From Ralstonia sp. SET104 (GTDB taxonomy: Bacteria; Pseudomonadota; Gammaproteobacteria; Burkholderiales; Burkholderiaceae), in NCBI RefSeq assembly GCF_003851545.1, contig NZ_BHVX01000001.1, positions 1 to 64,000 of the forward strand: a stretch of DNA of 64,000 bases, given 5' to 3'. The notes beneath the pieces are model-generated. The model did no database searches. It was not told the origin of the DNA and saw only the letters and a program-made list of their open reading frames with translations. Numbering within the stretch: the stretch's first letter is position 1; each line of letters starts with the position of its first letter. Shown here one piece after another: positions 1 through 9,633 of the stretch. A program made the translations under genes and the position numbers.

Positions 1-185
1 GCCGTTATGTATCGCGCTCAGCCTGGGCAGAGCACGACCTCAACAGTTTATTCAGACATAGCCTTTTTTATTGCCCGCAGAAAGCCTGCGTGAACGAAGC
101 CACGCGGCACTGCGCGGTCATGGATGCCCGCATCCAGCTCGAACGCGGCCAGCGCTCGGCAAGCCATCCCTCACGCGGCGGGCCC
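1..185. other. Window edge without a recognisable gene
   Basis: I see no supported coding region between the window start and the LysR stop codon. The short open frames here overlap the LysR gene in other frames and resemble nothing I know. Confidence 0.5.
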
Positions 186-1049
186 TTACGCGTGCAGCTC
201 GGCGACGATGCGCTCGGCAAGGAAATCGCAGGGCGGCCGGTTCGACGTGACGCTGCGCGCAAGAACAATCTCGAGCGAGCCGATCTCTGGCAAGCCGTGC
301 GTGGCCCCGAGCAACGTAAAGTCAGACGGCACGGCACACCGTGCCAGCGGCGTGATGGCCAGGCCCGCTCGGGCCATTGTCAGCAGGCCCAGCAGGCTCG
401 GGCTCTCATACGAGGTGCGGTACGCGATCTTTGCGCGCTCAAGGCTGCGGATCGCCTTCTCGCGTGCGACGCTTCCCGGTAAAAACACGGCGATGGGCAG
501 GGGACGTTCACGCCAGATTTCCGTTGCCCCAGGGCCGGCTGCCCACACCATCGGCTCATGCCGCAAGAACTCGCCAGTCAGCCCTTTGACCCGCGTCGCG
601 CAGACCAGATCCACCGTACCCTCGCGCAGCATTGGCGCCAGTGCAACGCTTGGCAGGCCGATCACCTGGATTTCGACCTTGGGATAGCTGGCCGAAAATT
701 TCTTGAGAATCGGCGGAAACAACGACGACGCATAGTCGTCCGGTACGCCAATCACCACACGGCCCGTCACATCCGGCCGGACAACCGCCGCCCACGCCTC
801 ATCGCGCAGCGCAATGATCCGGCGCGCATAGGCCAGCAGCACCTCTCCGTCTTGTGTAGGCACCACGCTACGCGGCTTGCGTACAAAGAGTGCCTTGCCC
901 AGCGCAGATTCCAGCGTCTTGATCTGCATGCTCACCGCTGACTGCGAACGGTACACAAGCTCAGCAGCGCGGCTGATCGTGCCCGTGTCTGCAACAGCAA
1001 CGATCATGGTGAGAACGTCGACGTCAAGGGCCTTCATCTCGGTACGCAT
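186..1049 (-). CDS. LysR-family transcriptional regulator
   Basis: This 287-aa protein has the LysR layout. A winged helix-turn-helix lies at about residues 10-68, with the typical run GTISRAAELVYRSQSAVSMQ. An effector-binding periplasmic-fold domain follows from about residue 95. Length is normal for the family. It lies divergently next to the alpha/beta hydrolase gene with about 110 bp between starts, the usual arrangement for a LysR protein and its target; that link is inferred. An alternative ATG at codon 5 is possible. The effector is not predictable. Confidence 0.9.
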   Translation of the reverse strand: MRTEMKALDVDVLTMIVAVADTGTISRAAELVYRSQSAVSMQIKTLESALGKALFVRKPRSVVPTQDGEVLLAYARRIIALRDEAWAAVVRPDVTGRVVIGVPDDYASSLFPPILKKFSASYPKVEIQVIGLPSVALAPMLREGTVDLVCATRVKGLTGEFLRHEPMVWAAGPGATEIWRERPLPIAVFLPGSVAREKAIRSLERAKIAYRTSYESPSLLGLLTMARAGLAITPLARCAVPSDFTLLGATHGLPEIGSLEIVLARSVTSNRPPCDFLAERIVAELHA

Positions 1050-1160
1050 GTGCAGTCGCCTGTTTTTTGGTATCAGAAAAACTGAAAGATCCCATCAATA
1101 TTATGCGATTTTCTTTTCTATCGCGGTGCAGCAAAGTCTGGGAAAAATGGAATTTCAACA

Positions 1161-2027
1161 ATGAACGCGCGAACGCCCCTGACGACACTGGCCCTTGCCG
1201 GTGTATGGCCCCAACCCGCTTTTGCTTCCACAGCTTCAGGCACCTCCGTGCCCTACGTGGAGGCCGGGAGCGGCGAGCCGATGGTCTTTGTGCATGGGTC
1301 GTTGTGCGACTACCGCTATTGGGATCCGCAACTCGCCGCGTTGTCGAAGCACTTCCGCTGCGTTGCGCCGAGCCTGGGCCACTATTGGCCGGAAACCCAC
1401 GCGTTTGGACACGGCGATTTCAGCTGGGCGGGGCATGTGACAGAGATGGCGGAGTTCATTGAAGCGCTGCGCCTGGGCCCCGTGCATCTGGTCGGCCACT
1501 CGCGCGGCGGCTGCGTGGCGTTTCATCTGGCGCGCCAATACCCACACCTGGTGAAGACGCTCACGCTTGCCGACCCCGGCGGACCATTGCAGGCCACACC
1601 GTCGGCCGCTACCGGCCAATTGCCGCCCGCCACCCAGGCGTTGCGAGCACAGGCCGCAGACCTGATCGAGCAAGGCGAATTCGACGCCGGCCTGAATCTG
1701 TTTGTGGACTCTGTCACCATGCCCGGCTTCTGGGGCAAGAGCACGCAGAGCTTCCGCACGATGGCGCTCGACAACGCGCTCACGCTGCCCAAGCAGTTGC
1801 GCGATCCGCTGCCCGCCTATACGCCCGAAGCCGCCAGTGAAATCCAGTGCCCGACATTGTTGATCGACGGGCAGAAGAGCCCGCGCATGTTCCGGAACAC
1901 CGTCGAAAAGCTCCAGACATGGATCAAGGGTGCTGAGCGCCAAACCATCGCCGGTGCCTCTCATGGCATGAACATCGCCAACCCTGGCGCATTCAACCGC
2001 GCGGTTGCGGCGCTGGCTGGCCAATAG
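1161..2027 (+). CDS. Alpha/beta hydrolase
   Basis: A 288-aa alpha/beta-hydrolase-fold enzyme. The oxyanion region is FVHGSLCDYRYW, the nucleophile elbow is GHSRGG, the acid is probably the Asp of LLIDGQ, and the catalytic His lies in GASHGMN. The first 23 residues are mildly hydrophobic and end in Ala-Phe-Ala-Ser, so export is possible. It is divergent from the LysR gene, which may control it. The substrate is unknown; esterase or C-C hydrolase activity is compatible with the fold. Confidence 0.85.
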   Translation: MNARTPLTTLALAGVWPQPAFASTASGTSVPYVEAGSGEPMVFVHGSLCDYRYWDPQLAALSKHFRCVAPSLGHYWPETHAFGHGDFSWAGHVTEMAEFIEALRLGPVHLVGHSRGGCVAFHLARQYPHLVKTLTLADPGGPLQATPSAATGQLPPATQALRAQAADLIEQGEFDAGLNLFVDSVTMPGFWGKSTQSFRTMALDNALTLPKQLRDPLPAYTPEAASEIQCPTLLIDGQKSPRMFRNTVEKLQTWIKGAERQTIAGASHGMNIANPGAFNRAVAALAGQ

Positions 2028-2079
2028 CCCAAAGCCCCATAGCCGCCCCACAGCCCCACAGCCAATGCACCGCGCACCC

Positions 2080-2110
2080 AAGGCGCCTGCCTGATCAGCA
2101 GGCGCCTTTT
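2080..2110. terminator. Rho-independent terminator, probably bidirectional
   Basis: AAGGCGCCTGC and GCAGGCGCCTT form an 11-bp stem around a 6-nt loop, flanked by A and T runs. It lies between the convergent hydrolase and MerR genes and can serve both. Confidence 0.85.
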
Positions 2111-2128
2111 CACAACACACTTGCCCGC

Positions 2129-2936
2129 TTACGCCGCCGCCGTCAGCCCTTGCATCGCCTCACGCACATAGGCGATCAGATCAGGCCCCATCCACGGGCT
2201 GTCAGAAAGCTCTGGCTCGCGCTCCATCGCCACGCGCATCTTGGCCTGCGTTTGCGGATCGTCGCCTGCATACGCGCGAAACAGATCAACCCAGTGCCGG
2301 GCAAGCTGTTGCATGGCAGATGCGTGCGGCGGCGTGCCGTTGGCCAGATGCTGCCGCACCTCCGCAATAAGGGCCGGCCATTCATTGGCACGCTTGCCGA
2401 AGTTCTCGCGCATGAATTGCAGCTCTCGTGGCGACAGGTACTTCGCATAGATCGTCAGCTTGGTTTCGTTGGCCGCCTCCATGATGAAGTCGAGCATCTG
2501 CAGGCTGATGCCCGTGCGCTCCTGCAATGCGGGCTCGTTAATGTGCATCGTGTGCAGCTTGGCCGCGAGGATCGGGGCCGGCGCTGCGTCCTGCGCGAGC
2601 AGTGCCATCCACTGCTTGGCCAGCGCCTGCGCTTCGTTGCTGCGCGAGGCCACTTGGCGCGTCATCGCATCCTGCACGGTCGACACCAGCGCCGCTCTAC
2701 GATCGTGGTCAGGGGAATGTCCGGATTGGCCAGGAAAGCCCCGACGTCGGCCAGCGACATGCCGAAGCGCGCAACGCCTGGATCTGGTGCAGACGAGCAA
2801 TGTCAGCCTTGTCGTACAGCCGGTAGCCGCTGTTGGAGCGGGCCGAAGGCGTGAGCAGACCGATGGCGTCGTAGTGATGCAGCATGCGCACCGTCAGGCC
2901 GCAGCGTTTGGCGAGATCACCCACTTTCAACAACAT
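2129..2936 (-). pseudogene. MerR-family regulator broken by two frameshifts
   Basis: The N-terminal MerR helix-turn-helix (MLLKVGDLAKRCGLTVRMLH, then HQIQALR) is in one frame and starts at ATG 2936 behind AGGAGC. The next 25 or so codons, reading FGMSLADVGAFLANPDIPL, are in a second frame. The C-terminal TipAS-like effector region, with a stop at 2129, is in a third. Two single-base losses near 2768 and 2693 would explain this and restore about 270 aa. Either the gene is decaying or the assembly has indel errors. Confidence 0.85.
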
Positions 2937-3174
2937 GGTTGCTCCTGTCACCTGGCTTGGACACAGGCTAGGACCTCACACAATGCGAGGGTCAAACACA
3001 ACATCAACGGATCACATTGGGCGGCGCCCGAAGAAGACGCAGGCGCGCCCCGCATTCTGAACCACGCCCCTCTTTGGTGGGGGCCGTCACCCGCCAACCC
3101 GCGTCGCTCCTAGCGTCATAAAAATTTCATTTAATACTGTGTTCAGGCCTCCCTCAGGAGTCCGTTTAGGCGGA

Positions 3175-4989
3175 ATGTCCGATCTTGCGTCTGCTGCCAA
3201 CGTCATGACTTTTTCACCGCTTCCCCTGCCCGCGGGTCTTGCACCCGAGATGTTGCGCACGGTGTTTCAACCGATCTTCCGCTTGTCCACCACCGAGGTG
3301 CTTGGCTACGAGGCACTGCTGCGCGGGCCGCCCGGCTCGGCCATGGAATCGCCCGCGGCGCTGTTTGCCGCAGCGTCGGACACCGCGGGCACGATTGCCC
3401 TGGAGACCACCGCCGCGCGGCTGGCCATCGCCAGCTTCTCGGCGATGCGCCTGCCGGGCAAGCTGTTTCTGAATTTCAGCGCACAAGGCGTGCGCCAGCT
3501 GCTGCAAGACCATGCCCGCCTGCTGCACGCGATTGCCGACCACGACCTGCACCCCTCGCGCATCGTCATCGAGCTGACCGAGCAGACACCCATCGACGAT
3601 CTGGCCAGCTTTGCCGAGGCGTTGTCGATGGCGCGCGACTTTGGGCTGCAATGCGCACTGGACGACTTCGGCACCGGCAATGCCAACCTGAACCTGCTGA
3701 TCGAACTCACACCCGACTTCATCAAGCTGGACAAATACTTCGTGCGCGACATCGCCAAGCACCCGGCCAAGCTGGACATAGCGCGCACGCTGCAGCAAAC
3801 GCTCAACGGCGGCGCGACCAGCATCATTGCCGAAGGGCTGGAGACCGAAGACGAGCTGGGCGTGGTGCGCGATCTGGGCATCCGCTTTGGGCAGGGCTTC
3901 TTCCTTGCACGCCCGCAAGACAAACCCGCCATCGACATGTCGAGCCACGCAGCGCGCGTGCTGCAATCTTCACAGATTGCGGTGTTTCCGCAGGCGGTGC
4001 GCGTAGGCTGGCGCGCCATTACGGCCAGCAAGCTGTTGCGCCTGGCCCCCACGCTGCCCCTGCGCTGCAGCAATGACGACGTGCTGCATCTGTTCAACCG
4101 CCACCCCGATCTGCCCGCGGTGGCGCTGCTCGATGAAGACGAACGCCCGCTCGCGCTCATCGCGCGCCGCGCCTTTATCGACCGCTATGCGATGCCGTAT
4201 CACCGCGAGCTGTACGGCAAGAAACCCGCCCTGACGTTTGCCAACCGGCAGCCGGTGCTGGTGGAGAAATCCGCTTCATTGGAAGACATGTCGGCGCTGC
4301 TGATGAACGAAGACCAGCGCTACCTGACCGACGGTTTCATCATCACCGAGCACGGCCGCTACCTGGGCCTGGGCACCGGTGAAGAGTTGGTGCGCACCGT
4401 AACCGAAATCCGCATCGAGGCCGCACGCTACGCCAACCCGCTCACGTTCCTGCCGGGCAACATCCCGTTGAACCTGCACATTGAACGGTTGCTGGAAGCG
4501 CGGGCGGAGTTCTACGCCTGCTATGTTGACCTCAACCACTTCAAACCCTTCAACGACCAGTACGGCTACTGGCAGGGCGACGAAATGCTCAAGATGGGTG
4601 CCGCTGTGCTGGCCGCCGCGTGCGAGCCCACGCGCGATTTTCTCGGCCACGTGGGCGGGGATGACTTCCTGATCCTGTTTCAGAGTGCCGACTGGCAAGC
4701 GCGCATCACGCAAGCCATGGCGGCGTTCAATGCCAACGCGCTTGCCATGTACACGCCCACAGACCGCGCAGCCGGCGGCATCCACGCTGAAGATCGCAAG
4801 GGCCTGCCGGCGTTCTTCCGCTTCGTGACGATGGCCGTAGGCGCGCTGCACGTGCACCCGGGCGCCGCGCGCAACAGCGACGACATCGGCACCGCTGCGG
4901 CGCTGGCCAAACGGCGTGCCAAGCAAAGCGACGACGGTTTCTATCTGGAAGCCATGCACCCGGCCCCGCCCGTGCGCGCCACGGCCTGA
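3175..4989 (+). CDS. EAL-CBS-GGDEF cyclic-di-GMP signalling protein
   Basis: About 604 aa and apparently cytosolic. The EAL phosphodiesterase domain comes first (about residues 20-255) with YEALLRG, ELTEQ, DDFGTG and IAEGLE, so the catalytic set looks complete. A central section (about 270-400) resembles a CBS pair. The C-terminal GGDEF domain (about 420-590) carries GGDDF, a permitted variant of the active-site motif. This order is known in proteins that degrade c-di-GMP under CBS or GGDEF control; whether the GGDEF half synthesises is uncertain. ATG 3175 was chosen because homologous sequence begins soon after. Confidence 0.88.
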   Translation: MSDLASAANVMTFSPLPLPAGLAPEMLRTVFQPIFRLSTTEVLGYEALLRGPPGSAMESPAALFAAASDTAGTIALETTAARLAIASFSAMRLPGKLFLNFSAQGVRQLLQDHARLLHAIADHDLHPSRIVIELTEQTPIDDLASFAEALSMARDFGLQCALDDFGTGNANLNLLIELTPDFIKLDKYFVRDIAKHPAKLDIARTLQQTLNGGATSIIAEGLETEDELGVVRDLGIRFGQGFFLARPQDKPAIDMSSHAARVLQSSQIAVFPQAVRVGWRAITASKLLRLAPTLPLRCSNDDVLHLFNRHPDLPAVALLDEDERPLALIARRAFIDRYAMPYHRELYGKKPALTFANRQPVLVEKSASLEDMSALLMNEDQRYLTDGFIITEHGRYLGLGTGEELVRTVTEIRIEAARYANPLTFLPGNIPLNLHIERLLEARAEFYACYVDLNHFKPFNDQYGYWQGDEMLKMGAAVLAAACEPTRDFLGHVGGDDFLILFQSADWQARITQAMAAFNANALAMYTPTDRAAGGIHAEDRKGLPAFFRFVTMAVGALHVHPGAARNSDDIGTAAALAKRRAKQSDDGFYLEAMHPAPPVRATA

Positions 4990-5004
4990 AACATTGAGGC
5001 AACG

Positions 5005-5400
5005 CTACAGCATTAACGGAATCGGCCCAGGCAGCGCGGCTTTCACCACCACTGGCGTCTTGTTGGCGGCGTGGAGCCTGGTGATGGCATTGCGGATGTG
5101 GAAGTTCACGTTGCGCTCGGTCATCTCCGGGATGGCCGCGACTTTGGCTGCCGCGTTGCCTTCGGGCAGCTAGTGCAGCGTCTGGCGCTTGATGCCTTTC
5201 AGGGGCGCGGCGGCATCCGGCAAGATTTTTGTTGGCCATCAGCACGCCGATGCTGGCGTGCGCGTGTTGGCCGCATTGCCACGCCGGGTCGATGGCCGCA
5301 TAGCTGCGCGCAGATTATGAGCGCCCATCCCGTCGGTGGTTTTCATATTTCCAGCGCGGCGAAAAGCGTGATCAGCCTTGCGTTTTGCTGGCGGCACTCG
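5005..5400 (-). pseudogene. Remnant of a LuxR/SolR-type quorum-sensing regulator
   Basis: Reading the minus strand, the last 50 codons encode a LuxR-type helix-turn-helix (VAAIPEMTERNVNFHIRNAI followed by TRLHAANKT), ending with a stop at 5005. Upstream, a piece of an autoinducer-binding domain (SYAAIDPAWQCGQHAHASIG) is visible in another frame. An in-frame amber codon at 5170-5172, a frameshift near 5222 and the loss of most of the N-terminal domain show it is dead. No acyl-homoserine-lactone synthase is visible next to it. Confidence 0.7.
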
Positions 5401-6207
5401 CTGGCGTGCTCGAGCCATCAATAATCCGAGCGAATTACCCAGCATTCGTGGTTAATGCATGCATTTGGTTTTATCGAATATATAAACAACGCAAAACATC
5501 GATAAACATCCAGATAATCGCCATGCCTTGCGCAAGAAACAGAGCGATTATTTAAATGCGATCGTAATGCGACATTCGGGCGTGATTACCACTGCAGCTT
5601 TCCGCCCCTGACAATTCCTCCTACAGCGTCCGGGGTAAGCGAAATTCGTATTCTCGGTTTCCCGTTTTGCGCGCGACCTTTGCCTGAGTGCCCACCTGTG
5701 CACATGTCTAGGCGCGGTGTCGAAAACGCCGCAAAGCGTGCGCTGGCGCCACATCCGAATGATGCGAGAGTGCGACACACAGCAAGGATTGCGCCCCAGC
5801 CACGCGACAAAGTGTCGCAGTAAAAATAACAATAACGACGTTATACGTGCAGGCTAATCGACGTTTGAAAAAATTGACGTGTCAGATTTACACATGTATG
5901 TGGCGCGCCGCTCCCACGGCGGCAATTTAGGCTGAAAACGCCTTTCTTATTGCGCTTTCAGATAGTCAGCGAAACCCTTACAGTCTCGCCCGTGACTCGC
6001 CTTCTCGATGTAGTCGAGACCCCGACAAGAAACACGACGGTACGAAGCAACAGGGTTTTTTGGCGCGTCCTTCACGCTCGTCACTCCCCCGGTTTGTGGC
6101 GCTTTTTCAACTCGGATCTTTCCGGGATTGGCGAAGCTTTGCCCAAATTCAGAAAAGTGATGAGTGATTACCGCGGCGGCTCCCGCCATTAACTCACTTT
6201 GCACAGG
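5401..6207. other. Long gap without a convincing gene
   Basis: About 800 bases, AT-richer than their surroundings, especially 5450-5545 and 5820-5900. The open frames present match no family I know and lack clear ribosome-binding sites. The 3' part must hold the promoter of the secreted propeller protein at 6208. Confidence 0.5.
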
Positions 6208-7644
6208 ATGTCCCGTTTCATGCGTACCCGATTCCTCTCTCTGGGCCTGGTTGCCGGCGCAGCGCTTGCGCTCTTTTCTGCGCCCACCCTGGCCAACTGC
6301 GTTGCTAATCCCGCCACGCAATCCAACAGCACATTCCCGGCCAGCCTGACCGGCAAGCTGGCGTACCACAGCTACGTCAGCTACGGCGACGGCACCAGCC
6401 AGATCTTCATTTACGACTTCGCCGCACGCTCGCTCACGCAGGTATCAAAGGCGGCCTGGGGCATCCAGGACCCGATGAACGCGGTGTTCAGCCCCGACGG
6501 CAAGTGGATTGCCTTCATGGGCATCACCAACGGCGCGTGGAACGTGTTCTTCTGGCAAGTCGGCTCGACCAGCATGCCGATCAACCTGACCAACAGCACC
6601 GGCCAGACGCGCAATGAAGATCCGAAGTTCAGCGCCGACGGCAAGTCGCTGCTGTTCAAGCAGAACGGCGACGTGATGCAGGCGGCGCTGTCGTACACCA
6701 GTTCGGGCCCGGTGTTCACCTCGCTCGTGAACTTGACGCGCACCGCGCCGACGGTGGAAGACTCGATGCCGTTCCCGACGCCGGACGGCACCGCCATGTA
6801 CTACGCCACGGGCACGGGCGCAGGCATGGGCCTGTACAAGCAGACGATGGGCAGCACCACCAAGGTGGCCTTTGACACCCCGGCGGGCCTGGCTACGTAC
6901 TACCCGATCGTGCGCGCCGATGGCACCGTGTTCTACGCCCGCTGGCTCGACGCCGCCAGCCAGGCCGATCAGATTTACACCAAGCTCAACCCGAGCGATG
7001 CACCGAACCAGTTGCCGCTCAACGACTGCAACAGCAACAACTCAGACCCATCGCCCGTGAACAACACGAACTACGTGTTCTTCTCGTCGACCACCAACGG
7101 CGGCTATCAGCTCTTCCTGGGCGACGCGACCACCGGCCAGCGCTGGAGCCTGTCGCAGTTTGGCGTGAACTCGGACACAACCAAGGCCAAGCTCGGCTCG
7201 AACTACTATGCCGGCGCCGCCACGTCGAACGTCGCACAGCAGACGGTGCTGCTCTCGCAAGGCCGACCGGCCAGCGCATCGTCCAGCTACGACGACACCG
7301 TCGCCCCCGCCAACGCCTTTGACGGCGACACCGTCAACACGCGCTGGGACTCGATCGAAGGTAGCGCCGCCGGCACGCAGTGGCTGATGGTGGATCTGGG
7401 CTCGACCCGCACCATCAACGGCGTCGACCTGTACTGGGACGCGGGCGCCAAGGTGTATTCGATCCAGACCTCCAACGACGGCGTGAACTGGACGAACATC
7501 TACTCGACCACCAACGGCGCAGCGTGGGGTCACGCAGTCCTCTCCAACCTCAAGGGCAGCGGCCGCTATGTACGCATGTACGGCACGCAACGCGCCACGG
7601 AGTGGGGTTACTCGCTGGATGAAATGCAGGTGTGGGGCTACTAA
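6208..7644 (+). CDS. Secreted beta-propeller protein with discoidin (F5/8 type C) domain
   Basis: About 478 aa with a clear signal peptide (hydrophobic LSLGLVAGAALALFSAPTLA, cut before NC). Residues 50-330 contain TolB/PD40-like repeats such as NAVFSPDGKWIAFMG and PKFSADGKSLLFK. The last 140 residues look like an F5/8 type C domain: NAFDGDTVNTRW, WLMVDLGS, IQTSNDGVNW, RYVRMYG. Such domains bind carbohydrate or surface ligands. A TTG start at 6199 is also open; ATG 6208 or 6220 fits the signal peptide better. A terminator follows. Adhesion or polysaccharide binding is an inference. Confidence 0.8.
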   Translation: MSRFMRTRFLSLGLVAGAALALFSAPTLANCVANPATQSNSTFPASLTGKLAYHSYVSYGDGTSQIFIYDFAARSLTQVSKAAWGIQDPMNAVFSPDGKWIAFMGITNGAWNVFFWQVGSTSMPINLTNSTGQTRNEDPKFSADGKSLLFKQNGDVMQAALSYTSSGPVFTSLVNLTRTAPTVEDSMPFPTPDGTAMYYATGTGAGMGLYKQTMGSTTKVAFDTPAGLATYYPIVRADGTVFYARWLDAASQADQIYTKLNPSDAPNQLPLNDCNSNNSDPSPVNNTNYVFFSSTTNGGYQLFLGDATTGQRWSLSQFGVNSDTTKAKLGSNYYAGAATSNVAQQTVLLSQGRPASASSSYDDTVAPANAFDGDTVNTRWDSIEGSAAGTQWLMVDLGSTRTINGVDLYWDAGAKVYSIQTSNDGVNWTNIYSTTNGAAWGHAVLSNLKGSGRYVRMYGTQRATEWGYSLDEMQVWGY

Positions 7645-7670
7645 GCCGAAACATCAGCGTCGCCTGACAT

Positions 7671-7715
7671 GACAACGCCCCGGCGGCTTCGGCCATCGGG
7701 GCGTTGTCTTTTTTT
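7671..7715 (+). terminator. Rho-independent terminator
   Basis: GACAACGCCCC pairs with GGGGCGTTGTC across a 16-nt loop and is followed by seven T. It ends the transcript of the propeller-discoidin gene. Confidence 0.9.
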
Positions 7716-7918
7716 GGGGCATTGGCACGCCACGCAGGCGAACGACGTGGCAATACGGTTTCAGGTGTTCATCTGCCCGGCATATATGGCGCTGCCTGCA
7801 CAACGGGTGCGATGCACCCGTCGCATTGGGGGCTACCCCTAAATTGTCAAAAGCTGAACATTCAGCCCGTGCACGACTCGGCACGATGGCGTCTCCGCAC
7901 CACGCCAGAGAATGGACG

Positions 7919-9607
7919 ATGCCCTCCCGTACACCACCGCACCACACCCCACCGCACGGCATGAGCCGGCGCAATTTCCTGACCCTCGGCGCCGCCGTCG
8001 CTGGCCTTGGCGCGCTGGGCCTGAACCTGCCCGAAGGCGCGCTGGCAGCCACACATGCCGCCACCGATGCAACCGATGCAACCGACACCAAATGGCACGC
8101 CGGTCAGCTCGCACACCTGATTCCGGCTGCCAGCCATGATCGCTTTCTCATCAAGGCATCGTTTCAGGCTCCGCTCGCGCATGCGCCCTGGCTGCTGGTC
8201 AACGGCAAGCGTGTCGCCGGCGAGCAAACGGATGCGACCGGCCGCTTCTGGCGCTTTGACGTGCGCGGCCTGCAGCCCGCCACGCAATACACACTGCGCA
8301 TTGTCGATGGGGGTGGCAAGCCGCTGGCTGACGCGTGGCCGCTGCGTACTTTCCCTGCCCCCGATGCCACACCCGCACGTCTGCGCATCCTCGCTTACAC
8401 ATGTGCGGGCGGCTACGACGGGCCGCCAGTGGCCGGCAAGACTGCGTGGCTCGACATGGCCGCACGCCGCCGTCTGCTGGCACGCGGCATGTCGTTCGCG
8501 CCCGATACCGTCATCGCCAACGGCGACCACATCTACTGGGATCTGCAAACCTCGCAGAACAAACCCTTCGCCCGCCAGGTGCGCGAGCTGATGTGGGCCA
8601 GGTTTGGCGGCGCACTCGACATGTCGGTGCCGATGTCGCACCCGAAAAACGAAGCGATCTTCACCCGCGTGTGCGACTACCAGATCAGCGGGCTGTACGG
8701 CACCACACTGCGCTCCACGCCCGCGTATTTCCTGACCGATGACCACGACACGTTCGAGAACGACGAGTTTGACGACAAGGTCGCCACGCTTCCGCCCGAG
8801 CCGTACGGGCTGGTGGGCGCGGAGCTTACGCAGCATCGCTATTACCCTGAGTTCCTGCCCGACACCAATCGCCCCGTATGGCTGCCCGGCGGTGACAAAG
8901 CCGGCATGCCTGCCGACACCAACAGCGCCTTCGGCACCCTGCGCTACGGCGCGCTGCTCGAAGCCGTTCTGTACGACTGCCGGCGCTTTCTCGACAACAA
9001 GGGCATCCACGCACGCGTGGTGCCGCAGTGGGTAGAAGACTGGCTGGTCGCACGCACCCGTGCGGAAGATACGGCGCACTTCTTCCACGTGCCGTCGCTG
9101 CCATTTGCATATTCATCGGGCAAGCTGGGCGACTGGTATCCGGACCTGCTCGACAGAAAGACGGGGCGCCTGGTCGCCAACCAACCGAAGCCCGGCTGGC
9201 AGGCCGGCTGGCACACGCAGCATCAGCGCCTGGTGGCTGCGCTTGCCGGGCAGAAGCAGCGTGCGGCCGTGATCGTGCAGGGCGACTTCCACGCGTCGGC
9301 GGCCGGGTCGATGTCGCGCTCGGGCGATCTGGCGTTTGCACACCCGGTCCACACGGTCATGACTGGCACGCTGGGCACCGGCGACCTCGCCTTTCCCTCG
9401 GCGTTTCGCAGCATCGAAACCACACCCGCGCTGTCCGTCGCCATGCAGGAAGCCTTGCGCCCGACCGAGAAGAACGGCTTTACCATCATCGACGTGACGC
9501 CCGAGAAAATGACCTTCTCGCTGTTCATGTGGCGCCCGCCAGAGCCGGTGGAAGCCATCGACACCCTCCAGCCGTCTCTCGTGTACGAGGTGCCGCGCCT
9601 GGCTTGA
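7919..9607 (+). CDS. PhoD-like alkaline phosphatase, Tat-exported
   Basis: About 562 aa. A twin-arginine signal (SRRNFLTLGAAVAGLGALGL) begins 14 residues from ATG 7919. The body carries PhoD-family metallophosphatase motifs: ANGDHIYWD, LTDDHDTFENDEFDD and VQGDFHA, which supply metal-binding Asp, His and Asn residues. PhoD enzymes are Ca/Fe phosphodiesterases or alkaline phosphatases of the periplasm. Starts at 7826 (TTG) and 7886 are open but would put the Tat motif unusually deep. The next gene starts 26 bp downstream and may be co-transcribed. Confidence 0.85.
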   Translation: MPSRTPPHHTPPHGMSRRNFLTLGAAVAGLGALGLNLPEGALAATHAATDATDATDTKWHAGQLAHLIPAASHDRFLIKASFQAPLAHAPWLLVNGKRVAGEQTDATGRFWRFDVRGLQPATQYTLRIVDGGGKPLADAWPLRTFPAPDATPARLRILAYTCAGGYDGPPVAGKTAWLDMAARRRLLARGMSFAPDTVIANGDHIYWDLQTSQNKPFARQVRELMWARFGGALDMSVPMSHPKNEAIFTRVCDYQISGLYGTTLRSTPAYFLTDDHDTFENDEFDDKVATLPPEPYGLVGAELTQHRYYPEFLPDTNRPVWLPGGDKAGMPADTNSAFGTLRYGALLEAVLYDCRRFLDNKGIHARVVPQWVEDWLVARTRAEDTAHFFHVPSLPFAYSSGKLGDWYPDLLDRKTGRLVANQPKPGWQAGWHTQHQRLVAALAGQKQRAAVIVQGDFHASAAGSMSRSGDLAFAHPVHTVMTGTLGTGDLAFPSAFRSIETTPALSVAMQEALRPTEKNGFTIIDVTPEKMTFSLFMWRPPEPVEAIDTLQPSLVYEVPRLA

Positions 9608-9633
9608 GGGGGTGCACAACAACAAGGAGACGC

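Noticed and set aside
5947-6369. 140-codon minus-strand frame over the 5.4-6.2 kb gap
   Set aside because: It overlaps the signal-peptide region of the secreted propeller gene, has no known motif and lacks a start signal.
7862-9088. 408-codon open frame opposite the PhoD-like gene
   Set aside because: The plus-strand gene has a Tat signal and metallophosphatase motifs; the minus frame has none and no ribosome-binding site.
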